NCBI GenBank assembly: GCA_963759095.1
Contig: CAVWYF010000009.1
Span: 1-64,000 of the forward strand
Source: Anderseniella sp963759095
GTDB lineage: Bacteria; Pseudomonadota; Alphaproteobacteria; Rhizobiales; Aestuariivirgaceae
Reading direction: 5' to 3'
DNA length: 64,000 bases
Shown here piece after piece: positions 33,102 to 40,219 of the stretch (its first letter is position 1; every line of letters starts with the position of its first letter). A program made the translations under genes and the position numbers. The notes beneath the pieces were generated by a model, which saw only the letters and a program-made list of their open reading frames with translations, was not told the DNA's origin and did no database searches.

Positions 33102-33716
33102 TCAACCGGCGCGCCTTTTCAGGATGATCGCCGGGCCGTCGGTGCATCTGGCGTGATGGGCCGGGCAATAGGCGGAGCCGCGCAGTTGCGGGTCGGCACA
33201 GAACCTGACCGTGCCGTCCGGCTGGTCGATGGGAAACCGGCAGTGGCCATCTTCCAGGTCCGCCATGGCGAGCCTGCCGGTCTGGCCCTGGAATCCCTCG
33301 GCAAACAGCGGTTTCAGCGGACTCTTGTCGAACACCGCGTCAGCGTCAAAATCCGGTGCCTTCATGGTGAAGCTGTTGGGTTTTGGTTTGCGCGGCCTGA
33401 GACCGTGCTGCGTCACCACATTGCCGATGGTGCCGACGGTGACAGCGAACTCGGCTGCGATCTCGGCATAGCTCAGCCTTTCGTCCAGCAATTGCACCAC
33501 GCGGGCAATGGCCGCCTCGTCCCAGGTGTTGCGCTTGCGGACCGGCTCGATGCCAAACCGCCGCCACACCGAGACAATGGCATTTCGGGTGGAGCCCATG
33601 ATCGCGCCGATCTGGCGGGACGTGTAGCCATCAGCCGTCAACCGCCTGACCTGCTCGACCTTGCCTGGTGTCCATTTGGACGGTTTTGAATTTGCCGGCG
33701 GTTTGCCTGTTGTCAT
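33102..33716 (-). CDS. GcrA-family cell-cycle regulator homologue (island-encoded)
   Basis: 204 residues from ATG 33716 (GAGG upstream). N-terminal GcrA-type helix-turn-helix: SKWTPGKVEQVRRLTADGYTSRQIGAIMGSTRNAIVSVWRRFGI; a second similar helix set NTWDEAAIARVVQLLDERLSYAEIAAEFAVTVGTIGNVVTQHGL; C-terminal DGHCRFPIDQPDGTVRFCADPQLRGSAYCPAHHARC, matching the 'CRWPIGDP...FCG....GSPYCEHH' tail of GcrA with C/H residues. GcrA works with sigma-70 at CcrM-methylated promoters. The duplicated HTH and location beside a phage-type repressor suggest an accessory homologue rather than the core gene. Its promoter carries the same operator as the 35358 gene. Confidence 0.85.
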   Translation of the reverse strand: MTTGKPPANSKPSKWTPGKVEQVRRLTADGYTSRQIGAIMGSTRNAIVSVWRRFGIEPVRKRNTWDEAAIARVVQLLDERLSYAEIAAEFAVTVGTIGNVVTQHGLRPRKPKPNSFTMKAPDFDADAVFDKSPLKPLFAEGFQGQTGRLAMADLEDGHCRFPIDQPDGTVRFCADPQLRGSAYCPAHHARCTDGPAIILKRRAG

Positions 33717-33752
33717 GACCTGCCTCACCTGATGAATCGGATACGGCAGGTC

Positions 33753-33781
33753 AACATAATAGGACTATACCTATAATTCAA
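33753..33781 (-). promoter_or_regulatory. Promoter of the GcrA-like gene with operator in the spacer
   Basis: On the minus strand TTGAAT (33781-33776), a 17-base spacer and TATGTT (33758-33753). The spacer is filled by the palindrome ATAGGNNNNNNCCTAT (ATAGGACTATACCTAT on the plus strand, 33759-33774). The identical 16 bases recur at 35302-35317. It lies between the divergent GcrA-like and S24 repressor genes, so the repressor is the obvious binder. Confidence 0.7.
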
Positions 33782-33832
33782 GCGGAAATTTCCTATTTGA
33801 CATTTTTCCTATTGCCTGAGAGGCTTATTCCT

Positions 33833-34526
33833 ATGACTGATCCCGTACGCAAACGCATCCGCCAGCTGATTGGCGACAAGAACCTTGATATGAAGGGCCT
33901 GTCGCTGGCGCTGGGCAAGAACCACGCCTATCTGCAGCAATACCTGGAGCGCGGCATCCCGAAGGAGCTCAACGAGCGCTCGCGCATGCTGCTGGCCGAG
34001 CAGCTCGGCGTGGACGAGGCAGAGCTTGGCGGGCCGCAGGGGCCACGACCAGGCAGTCCGGCTGCCGGCGCACCGGAACATATACCGGAAATCGATGTGC
34101 ATGCAGGTGCCGGTGGCGGCGGGTTTACCGCACTTGAATCGCATTCTGCCAACGGCATGACCTTCAGCCGCGAAGTGGTGCGCGATCACTGGCGCCTGCC
34201 CGACTGGCTGTTGTACAGCCTCAATGCCAAGTCCGGCAATCTGGCGGCATTTCCCGGTCCAGGGAGACAGCATGTCGCCGACGCTGCAGGACGGCGACGT
34301 GGTGTTCGTGGACACCCGCGTCCGCCAGCCGTCACCGCCGGGCCTGTTCGTGCTGGCAGACGAGTTTGGCGGGGTTATCGTCAAGCGGCTGGAAGTGTCC
34401 AGCGGCCCTGGTGATGAGGACATCATGGTTCGTGTCGGCTCCGACAACCCACACCACATGACCAAGGAATTACGCCTGGACGAGATCTCCATCGTCGGGC
34501 GCTATGTCGGCAGGTTTACCCGGTGA
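33833..34526 (+). pseudogene. S24-family (LexA/CI-type) repressor, frameshifted as given
   Basis: About 230 residues in two frames. N-terminal: TDPVRKRIRQLIGDKNLDMKGLSLALGKNHAYLQQYLERGIPKELNERSRMLLAEQLGV, a XRE-like HTH of the kind found in island repressors; hinge with HAGAGGGG, a possible self-cleavage region; then near 34255 the frame shifts and the peptidase part follows: VQGDSMSPTLQDGDVVFVDTR (catalytic Ser) and GGVIVKRLE (catalytic Lys), ending RYVGRF. Removing one G from TTTCCCGGTCC restores ...AAFPVQGDSMSP. Such repressors are inactivated by RecA-stimulated self-cleavage upon DNA damage. GTGA overlap with the next gene. Start ATG 33833 chosen by family length. Confidence 0.85.
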
Positions 34527-35053
34527 CCAGCGCGTTTTTCAGACGCAGGGCGGCGTTTGATGAGCTTGCCCACCGGATCGGCGTTGGGCTGTGCATCCTC
34601 ATTGCCGCTGCAACCGTGGTTTTGCTGGTCCTGTCATTTGATCATCGCTACGACCTGGCCCACCAGGGCGCTGCCTTTCTCGGAGCCGTCATTTTCGCCA
34701 CAACACTGGGACTTTTCAGCTATGTGGCAGCGCGGGCGATCGCCAGGCTGGCCCACCGGGTGAAATACGGCAGCGCCAGAAACCAGCTTGACTGGCAAGG
34801 CGAACTCAGTCTGCGCAATATGACCAGCAATGTTATTGCCCTGATCAGCGGGGCTGCATTGGCTGCAGCCGCCATGGTGTTCAGGTTGATCGCAGAGATG
34901 ACGACAGGGTTTCCGCAAGGCGCAGGATATGCAATCGGCCGCCTGGTTGCAGCAGGCGTGATTTTCCTGGTTATCGGATATGCGCTCACCCGCGCAATCC
35001 TGTGGGCGATGCAGAAACACAGAGCGTCCGGATCAACAAATTCCGGCCATTGA
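34523..35053 (+). CDS. Four-helix membrane protein of unknown function
   Basis: 176 residues from a GTG that overlaps the repressor stop (GTGA), so coupled to it. Four hydrophobic segments: IGVGLCILIAAATVVLLVLSF (19-40), GAAFLGAVIFATTLGLFSYVAA (49-70), VIALISGAALAAAAMVF (105-122) and LVAAGVIFLVIGYALTRAILW (140-160), with basic loops. Membrane proteins cotranscribed with phage-type repressors are sometimes superinfection or toxin elements; no family is recognised and nothing more can be said. Confidence 0.7.
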   Translation: MTSAFFRRRAAFDELAHRIGVGLCILIAAATVVLLVLSFDHRYDLAHQGAAFLGAVIFATTLGLFSYVAARAIARLAHRVKYGSARNQLDWQGELSLRNMTSNVIALISGAALAAAAMVFRLIAEMTTGFPQGAGYAIGRLVAAGVIFLVIGYALTRAILWAMQKHRASGSTNSGH

Positions 35054-35293
35054 CTGTTATCACCACCACCGCCACACTTCTGATCAGACTTGCGCAGCGC
35101 GACCAGAGTTCATCCAGGACTGCAAAGGCCGACAATTCGCTGCTGAGGTTTCGAAAACCCGTAACTCAAACAATTGAAGTTCAGGGCGTCTGCCTGACGG
35201 AATCAAACCCGAAATGCGTCTGATGCGACCGGCTCGGGACAGCACCCTCGCTTGTGAACAGGATTTTTCCTGTTTTATATAGGTTTTTTCCTA

Positions 35294-35323
35294 TTGACAA
35301 TATAGGACTATACCTATTATATA
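35294..35323 (+). promoter_or_regulatory. Promoter with identical operator before the 35358 gene
   Basis: TTGACA at 35294-35299 and TATATA at 35318-35323 (18-base spacer; TTATAT at 17 is the alternative). The spacer contains ATAGGACTATACCTAT (35302-35317), identical to the site in the GcrA-like gene's promoter. TTTTTCCTAT half-sites lie just upstream here and also before the repressor gene (33790-33815). This is a strong promoter likely silenced by the S24 repressor. Confidence 0.75.
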
Positions 35324-35357
35324 CACGTGCTCAAGTACAGGTTTCAGCGAGGCCGCA

Positions 35358-35720
35358 ATGGGTGAAGTTTTCCTGCATGATTTTTCCGGACCGGCATGGC
35401 CGGTATCAGTACCGGCTCCGCAGCCACTTGTTGAGCTGGATGCTGACGAAGACCCGATTGAGTGCGAGGCGGTCAGGCGCCATGGCTGTGCTTTCTGGCG
35501 CGGCGACTGGCATGCTTGTGACGGCAACCGGGAAGCCCGTATCACGGCACGCGAGCTGGGCTATGGCGGGCCGGGTTACTGTTTCTTCGAAATGCGCTGC
35601 GCGCGCACCTTCACCCGTATTTCCAGCCGGAACTGGTACCTGAACTGGCGGAATTTCACGCCCGTACGCGGCATGCGCCTGATTGCCGACTACCGGTCGA
35701 GACAGGAGGCTTGCGCATGA
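35358..35720 (+). CDS. Hypothetical protein under the island promoter
   Basis: 120 residues; GCGAGG before the ATG. Sequence: GEVFLHDFSGPAWPVSVPAPQPLVELDADEDPIECEAV then CAFWRGDWHACDGNREARITARELGYGGPGYCFFEMRCARTFTRISSRNWYLNWRNFTPVRG. Four cysteines and many aromatics, no signal peptide. Not recognised. Its own strong, operator-containing promoter suggests an SOS- or prophage-type induced gene. The stop overlaps a downstream small frame in ATGA fashion. Confidence 0.6.
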   Translation: MGEVFLHDFSGPAWPVSVPAPQPLVELDADEDPIECEAVRRHGCAFWRGDWHACDGNREARITARELGYGGPGYCFFEMRCARTFTRISSRNWYLNWRNFTPVRGMRLIADYRSRQEACA

Positions 35721-35924
35721 GCCGCTCGGCACCTTCTGCCCTCGATCCGCGCCGCCCTGGTTTCCGACTGCCAGCACATGGCCACGTCCGCCATGGGCAT
35801 TGCCGCCGACCTTGCCCGTATCGGTGAGCAGGAGTGCGCCGGCACACCATGTTCTGCCGACGCGCTCGCCTATATCAGGCAGCGCATCGAGGCGCTGGCC
35901 GGGTTTGCCGGGGCGAGGTTTTAG
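35717..35924 (+). pseudogene. Small downstream ORF, probably frameshifted
   Basis: ATG 35717 overlaps the previous stop (ATGA). Its first nine codons (MSRSAPSAL) are followed, after one extra G near 35744, by IRAALVSDCQHMATSAMGIAADLARIGEQECAG to a stop at 35922-35924 that abuts mosaic repeat B. Neither frame alone makes a sensible protein; joined they give about 68 residues of a helical, Ala-rich protein. Not recognised. An alternative is independent initiation at ATG 35778 in the second frame. Confidence 0.35.
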
Positions 35925-36330
35925 GGGGAGTTTGTTTTATTTCGCTCACGCCAGCAGCCTTCGGCTGCGCTCCGCGGGGGCGCACTTCGTGCGGCGGCCA
36001 GTCGGCCTTGCCTCAGCACTTCGTGCCAGGGTTTATTCCGCTCACGCCAGCAGCCTGGCGGCTGCGCTCCGCTGGGGCGCACTTCGTGCGGCGGCCAGTC
36101 TGCCTTGCCTCGGCACTTCGTGCCTCGGAACGGCGTTCATCACAACAGCTGTTCAGGGTCGGAGAACGGCGCGAAGCACGAAGTGCGGAGTAAAGCCGTT
36201 CGACCAGAATAATGGATAGCCACCTGCACTACCCCTGGTGATGAACTCCCAACTAGGCCCGACGGGCCTCGGGCCGGTCAGGCCCGCCCCCGCGGAGCGC
36301 AGCCGTAAGGCTGCTTGCGTGAGTGAGATG
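35923..36330 (-). repeat. Mosaic hairpin repeat, copy B (compound)
   Basis: Begins with the inverse of the right arm of copy A (35923-35951), contains two tandem sub-blocks CGCTCACGCCAGCAGCC...GCTGCGCTCCGC...GGGCGCACTTCGTGCGGCGGCCAGT (about 35944-36010 and 36033-36100), then GTTCAGGGTCGGAGAACGG and ends TTCGACC at 36205, followed at 36246-36330 by the CTAGGCCCGACGGGCCTCGGGCCGG block and the CGGAGCGCAGCCG...TGCTTGCGTGAG block. CAGCCTTCGGCTG makes a UUCG-loop hairpin. Confidence 0.7.
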
Positions 36331-36352
36331 AACCCGCTTGACTCGTGAACAT

Positions 36353-36379
36353 AATCATAGATAATATTTATCCATGATT
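36353..36379. promoter_or_regulatory. Palindromic Rrf2 operator
   Basis: AATCAT-A-GATAA on the left and TTATC-C-ATGATT on the right form a 27-base near-perfect inverted repeat 17 bases before the ATG of the Rrf2 gene. Position over the likely -10 region indicates autoregulation. Confidence 0.6.
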
Positions 36380-36395
36380 AAAGCACGAGGCCAGT

Positions 36396-36902
36396 ATGAA
36401 ACTCGGTGACGGGGTTGAACAGGCGATCCATTGCGTAACGGTGCTGGCGGTGCTGCCGGCAGACGGGCTGTTGTCGGCTGCCTCCCTGGCGGAGTTGCAC
36501 GGCGTTTCGACCAGCTATCTGCTCAAGCATCTGCAGGTGCTGTCAGGCGCGGACATTGTGCGCACGGTGCCGGGGCCACGGGGCGGTTACAAGCTTGCCA
36601 GATCGCCCGGCGATATCAGCCTGCTTGACATCGTGCTCGCCGTTGAAGGGCCTGAGCCTGCCTTTCGCTGCAAGGAAATCCGCCGGAACGGGCCTGACCC
36701 GCTGCCGCCGGAATATTTCAGCGCGCCCTGCCAAATTAATGCCGCCATGCTGCGCGCCGAACGCGCGTATCGCAACGAACTGCGTGGCGTCACCATCCAA
36801 GACGTGATTGCCCAGGTGCAGGCCGCCGACGACGGCGCCATTGCCGCGCGCGGCTGTGCGTTTCTTGCAAACCATCTGCGCCAACCAAAATCCAATCCGT
36901 GA
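36396..36902 (+). CDS. Rrf2-family transcriptional regulator
   Basis: 168 residues. N-terminal winged helix with LSAASLAELHGVSTSYLLKHLQVLSGADIVRTVPGPRGGYKLARSPGDISLLDIVLAVEGPEPAF, the PGPRGGYxLAR wing being diagnostic for Rrf2. The cysteines that bind Fe-S in IscR/NsrR are only partly there (FRCKEI, APCQIN, RGCAFL), so a thiol or cluster sensor is possible but not certain. The AhpD-like gene follows by 25 bases in the same operon. Confidence 0.9.
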   Translation: MKLGDGVEQAIHCVTVLAVLPADGLLSAASLAELHGVSTSYLLKHLQVLSGADIVRTVPGPRGGYKLARSPGDISLLDIVLAVEGPEPAFRCKEIRRNGPDPLPPEYFSAPCQINAAMLRAERAYRNELRGVTIQDVIAQVQAADDGAIAARGCAFLANHLRQPKSNP

Positions 36903-36927
36903 AAGCAAAAAAGTAAAGGAGTACCCC

Positions 36928-37383
36928 ATGCAACCCCGTCTTGATTACCTTAAAGCATCGCCGGACGCCTACCAGGCAGTGCTGGCACTTGAGCTGTTTG
37001 TATCGCAACAATCTGGCCTTGAACCGCGCCTGATCCATTTGTTGAAATTGCGTGCGTCGCAGATCAACGGGTGTGCATTTTGCGTCGACATGCACGTCAA
37101 ACATGCCCGCGAGGACGGGCTGAGCGAACAATGGCTCGGCCTGGTTTGCGTGTGGCGCGAAGCCAGCGTGTTCGACGCGCGCGAGCGGGCCGTGCTGGGC
37201 TGGACCGAGGCGCTGACCAATATCAGCACATCCGGCGCACCCGACGCAGACTACGAACAACTGCGTGCGCATTTCTCCGAGGAGGAGATTGCCAAGCTCA
37301 GCGTTGCAATCGGCACCATCAATGTGTGGAACCGGCTGGCCGTCGGCTTCCGAACCCCGCATTCGGTTGATCGAGCGGCCTGA
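36928..37383 (+). CDS. Carboxymuconolactone decarboxylase/AhpD-family protein
   Basis: 151 residues from ATG 36928 with AAAGGAG eight bases before it. LIHLLKLRASQINGCAFCVDMHVKHAREDGLSEQWLGLV contains the CxxC-x3-H motif (CAFCVDMH) of AhpD-like peroxidase/disulfide reductases; the C-terminal FSEEEIAKLSVAIGTINVWNRLAVGFR is typical of CMD-domain proteins annotated as alkylhydroperoxidases. Together with the Rrf2 regulator and its operator it forms a simple peroxide or thiol-stress unit bounded on both sides by mosaic repeats B and C. Confidence 0.9.
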   Translation: MQPRLDYLKASPDAYQAVLALELFVSQQSGLEPRLIHLLKLRASQINGCAFCVDMHVKHAREDGLSEQWLGLVCVWREASVFDARERAVLGWTEALTNISTSGAPDADYEQLRAHFSEEEIAKLSVAIGTINVWNRLAVGFRTPHSVDRAA

Positions 37384-37403
37384 CGGCCGTTGGTTTCTTT
37401 GCT

Positions 37404-37567
37404 GGTCGAACAGCTTATTTCATATCGCTCACGCCAGCAGCCTGACGGCTGCGCTCCGCTAGGGCGGGCCTGACCGGCCCGAGGCCCGTCGGGCCTAGTG
37501 GGAGTTCATCACTACGGTTGTTCAGGAACGGAGAACGGCCTGCCGAAGGCGGATAAGCTGTTCGACC
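37404..37567. repeat. Mosaic hairpin repeat, copy C
   Basis: 164 bases with perfect 14-base terminal inverted repeats: GGTCGAACAGCTTA at 37404-37417 and TAAGCTGTTCGACC at 37554-37567. Interior blocks shared with B and D: CGCTCACGCCAGCAGCC, GCTGCGCTCCGCTAGGGCGGGCCTGACCGGCCCGAGGCCCGTCGGGCCTAGT-type palindrome, and GTTCAGGAACGGAGAACGGCCTG. Confidence 0.8.
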
Positions 37568-37615
37568 AATAAAATGCAAAACTGCTAGCGCGAGCGGTGT
37601 AACAACACACCGTTC

Positions 37616-38464
37616 TCAATACCCCCTGAACGCAGCCAGGAACAGGCTGATTGCTTCATTGGAGCGGTTGTCCTTGTGGCGGACCTTGGCAGCAACCTGA
37701 GAGTGTGGAAGCGCTGGCAGATTTAGTTTTCCACCAACATCGACGGTACCGGCAGGCGCCAGCCGTGTTGCCAGGGCGGTCACACACAGACCGGCACTTG
37801 CCGCAGCGCCCACCGCCAGGACACCGCCACCGACAAATGTTTCCCGCCAGGCGATGCCGGCGTCATCCAGTGTGCGGGTCGCCAGGGCTCTGAGACCACA
37901 GGCGGTTGACAGTGTGGCGATGGACAACGGTTCGCCTTTGCGGTGTTCAAATTGCGGCGAGGCCAGCCAGCTGACAGGCTCCTCGAACAGGACTTTGCCG
38001 GCGCGCATGTCATGTTCACGCCGGAACACAACCGCATCAAACTGCCCGTCTTCGAAGGCGTCCAGCAAGTCGCGCGACGCGGCAATGCTGACCTCCAGCG
38101 AAATTGCAGGGTCATAACGGGCAATTGTCTGCAGCATTTTCGGCAGTTCCGGACCGGCAACATGATCACTGATGCCGATGACCACCCGCGCCGTCTGTGT
38201 TCCGTTCTCGCCTGACAACGCCTTGTCATGGGCGCTCAGCAGGTCACGGGCCAGATCAATGAAAACCTGTCCCTTTTCAGACAATTGCACGTGGCGCGGC
38301 GTGCGATCGAGCAAGCGATAGCCAAGCCGGTCTTCGAGCTTCTTGATTTTCAGGCTGATGGCCGCCTGAGCCATCTGCAGGGCGTCAGCGGCGCGGGTGA
38401 AGCTTGCCAGGTCGGCTACCAGCACAAAGGCGCGAACGGCATCAAGGTCGAGGGATTTTTTCAT
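37616..38464 (-). CDS. LysR-family transcriptional regulator
   Basis: 282 residues. HTH: DLDAVRAFVLVADLASFTRAADALQMAQAAISLKIKKLEDRLGYRLLDRTPRHVQLSEKG, then a periplasmic-binding-like effector domain (VVIGISDHVAGPELPKML ... VGAAASAGLCVTALATRLAPAG). Divergent from a DUF4865-tautomerase pair, an arrangement I have seen repeatedly in proteobacteria, with a 9-base inverted repeat between them. It probably controls that pair. Confidence 0.92.
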   Translation of the reverse strand: MKKSLDLDAVRAFVLVADLASFTRAADALQMAQAAISLKIKKLEDRLGYRLLDRTPRHVQLSEKGQVFIDLARDLLSAHDKALSGENGTQTARVVIGISDHVAGPELPKMLQTIARYDPAISLEVSIAASRDLLDAFEDGQFDAVVFRREHDMRAGKVLFEEPVSWLASPQFEHRKGEPLSIATLSTACGLRALATRTLDDAGIAWRETFVGGGVLAVGAAASAGLCVTALATRLAPAGTVDVGGKLNLPALPHSQVAAKVRHKDNRSNEAISLFLAAFRGY

Positions 38465-38466
38465 AT

Positions 38467-38504
38467 CATATGAATTTCGAATAGTTAAAATATTTATTCA
38501 TATG
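38467..38504. promoter_or_regulatory. Inverted repeat between LysR and DUF4865 genes
   Basis: CATATGAAT at 38467-38475 and ATTCATATG at 38496-38504, a perfect 9-base inverted repeat with 20 bases between, in an AT-rich divergent promoter. LysR tetramers bind such separated sites. Starts only three bases before the LysR start codon. Confidence 0.6.
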
Positions 38505-38559
38505 TTGATCGAATGAACGAATGTTGTCTAGCTTCAATCCTCATCGAAGGAGACAGCAC

Positions 38560-39129
38560 ATGTTCATCAAGCAATATCGACACCGGCTACCGGCCGATTA
38601 CGACATGTCGATCATCCGCTCCAGGGTTGCGAAAGGCGGACCGGTGTTTGACGACCGGCCCCACCTGGCATTCAAGTCGTTTTCCATTGAAGACGCCGGG
38701 CAGATGGGGGCGGCCGGCAACGCCTATTCATCACTGTATCTGTGGTTCGAGATCGATGCTGTCGTGGATTTCCTGTGGTACAAGGGCTTTCAGAACGTGT
38801 TCGACACGTTCGGCAGACCAACGGTCGAGACATGGCTGGCGATCGACGCGGCCAAAGGCGGTTCGCAGCACGCCACCATGTTGTACCGCGAAGACGATGA
38901 CATGCCGCTTGACCAGTCACTGGCAGATCTGCGGGCTTTGGAAACCGAGCGCAACCGGCACACAGCAGCCCGGCCAGGTACGGTTGCATCGGTCGTCGGC
39001 ATCGAGCTGGCCACATGGCGCATTGCCCGCTTCACGCTGACTGAAAGTTCCACGCAGGATCACGCCGGACAGATGGCCTATCAGGTCGCCTATCTCGCCA
39101 AACCCGGCCTGGACAGATTGAGCACATGA
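38560..39129 (+). CDS. DUF4865 family protein
   Basis: 189 residues from ATG 38560 with GAAGGAG upstream; the earlier ATG at 38521 lacks a ribosome site. Features: FIKQYRHRLPADYDMSIIRSRVAKGGPVFDDRPHLAFKSFSI, YSSLYLWFEIDAVVDFLWYKGFQNVFDTFGRP, and RIARFTLTESS. This corresponds to DUF4865, a ferredoxin-like family without known function that is regularly paired with a tautomerase and a divergent LysR regulator, as here. Twenty bases separate it from the tautomerase gene. Confidence 0.85.
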   Translation: MFIKQYRHRLPADYDMSIIRSRVAKGGPVFDDRPHLAFKSFSIEDAGQMGAAGNAYSSLYLWFEIDAVVDFLWYKGFQNVFDTFGRPTVETWLAIDAAKGGSQHATMLYREDDDMPLDQSLADLRALETERNRHTAARPGTVASVVGIELATWRIARFTLTESSTQDHAGQMAYQVAYLAKPGLDRLST

Positions 39130-39148
39130 CGCTTCAGGAAACCACATT

Positions 39149-39529
39149 ATGCCGTTGACCCAAATCTCCTTGCGCAAGGGAAAGCCAGCCCGCTATCGCA
39201 AAGCCATCATGACCAGCATTTACCGGGCCATGCGCGATACGTTTGATGTACCGGAAAATGATCGTTTCATGACCATTACCGAACATGACGAAGCCGGTTT
39301 CGATTATGGCGCGAACTATCTGGACATCCAGCGCAGCGATGACCTGGTGATTATCCGGATCACCGCCAACAACACCCGCACGCTCGAACAGAAGCAGGCA
39401 CTTTACGCCGCCATAGCCGATAATCTCGGCACCGAACCGGGCGTGGATCCGGGCGACGTCTTCATCAATCTTGTCGAAGTTCCAACGGAGAACTGGTCCT
39501 TCGGCAACGGCGTGGCACAGTATGCTTGA
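39149..39529 (+). CDS. Tautomerase-family protein
   Basis: 126 residues with Pro2 immediately after the initiator Met (MPLTQISL), the catalytic base of 4-oxalocrotonate tautomerase-like enzymes. RKAIMTSIYRAMRDTFDVPENDRFMTITEHDEAGFDYG and DVFINLVEVPTENWSFGNG fit the longer cis-CaaD/MSAD-like subgroup. Probably isomerises or dehalogenates an unsaturated acid; the substrate is unknown. Downstream partner of the DUF4865 gene. Confidence 0.88.
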   Translation: MPLTQISLRKGKPARYRKAIMTSIYRAMRDTFDVPENDRFMTITEHDEAGFDYGANYLDIQRSDDLVIIRITANNTRTLEQKQALYAAIADNLGTEPGVDPGDVFINLVEVPTENWSFGNGVAQYA

Positions 39530-39569
39530 GCGATATCAAGCACCGCCGATTTGCTGTAGACTTGCGCCC

Positions 39570-39782
39570 ATGGCGAATGACAAACTTCTGCAGCTTGGCA
39601 TTATCGGCAGCGTTATAGCGGCGCTGTGCTGCTTCACGCCGGTTCTGGTAGTGTTGCTGGGCGCGATTGGCCTGTCGGCGCTTGTCGGCGTGCTTGACTA
39701 TGTACTGCTGCCTGTACTGGCCATTTTTATTGCAATCACGGTGTATGCCCTATGGAAATGCAAGACGGTTCAGTCGAACTGA
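39570..39782 (+). CDS. merF: Mercury transport protein MerF
   Basis: 70 residues from ATG 39570. Two membrane helices: QLGIIGSVIAALCCFTPVLVVLLGAIGL and DYVLLPVLAIFIAITVYALW. The CCFTP motif in helix 1 is the mercury-binding vicinal pair of MerF/MerT. MerF carries Hg(II) across the inner membrane toward MerA. No merA, merP or merR is in the window, so this is a partial or repurposed system. The next gene, for a Cys-rich protein, overlaps it by 31 bases. Confidence 0.88.
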   Translation: MANDKLLQLGIIGSVIAALCCFTPVLVVLLGAIGLSALVGVLDYVLLPVLAIFIAITVYALWKCKTVQSN

Positions 39783-39982
39783 CATCGACCATTACCTGCC
39801 CCGAATGCGGGCATGTCGAGACCGAGACCATGCCGACCAATGCCTGCCAGTGGTTTTATGACTGCAAGGGATGCAGCACGGTTCTGCGGCCCAAGCCGGG
39901 AGACTGCTGCGTCTACTGCTCCTACGGCACAGTGCCCTGCCCGCCCATCCAGCAGGGCGATAATTGCTGTGATAGCGGGTGA
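39752..39982 (+). CDS. GDCCVxC-domain Cys-rich (putative metal-binding) protein
   Basis: 76 residues with 10 cysteines: ITCPECGH (zinc-ribbon-like CPxC), NACQWFYDCKGC, then GDCCVYCSYGTVPCPP and a terminal NCCDSG. The GDCCVxCSYG motif is the signature of a small domain often found beside merF/merT genes. It probably chelates Hg(II) or another thiophilic metal in the cytoplasm. It overlaps the end of merF by 31 bases, which indicates coupled translation. The stop is followed at once by mosaic repeat D. Confidence 0.85.
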   Translation: MEMQDGSVELTSTITCPECGHVETETMPTNACQWFYDCKGCSTVLRPKPGDCCVYCSYGTVPCPPIQQGDNCCDSG

Positions 39983-40002
39983 TTTTTAGAGATTTATTTT
40001 TG

Positions 40003-40198
40003 GGTCGAACAGCTTTCTTCGCTTCGCTCAGGCCGTTCTCCGACCCTGAACCATCCTAGTGATGAACGCCAACTAGGCCCGACGGGCCTCGGGCCGGTCA
40101 GGATCGCCCTAGCGGAGCGCAGCCGTCAGGCTGCTTGCGTGAGCGATATCACTTGAAACACAGAACGGCCTGAGCGAAGCGAAGAAAGCTGTTCGACC
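40003..40198. repeat. Mosaic hairpin repeat, copy D, with perfect 37-bp terminal inverted repeats
   Basis: 196 bases. The first 37 bases (40003-40039, beginning GGTCGAACAGCTTTCTTCGC) are the exact reverse complement of the last 37 (40162-40198). Inside lie CGACCCTGAAC, the CTAGGCCCGACGGGCCTCGGG palindrome and the CGGAGCGCAGCCGTCAGGCTGC hairpin, shared with A-C. No protein-coding capacity. It has the form of a miniature inverted-repeat element or a folded RNA gene. Confidence 0.85.
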
Positions 40199-40219
40199 AA
40201 TAAAAAACAAACTTTTCCA

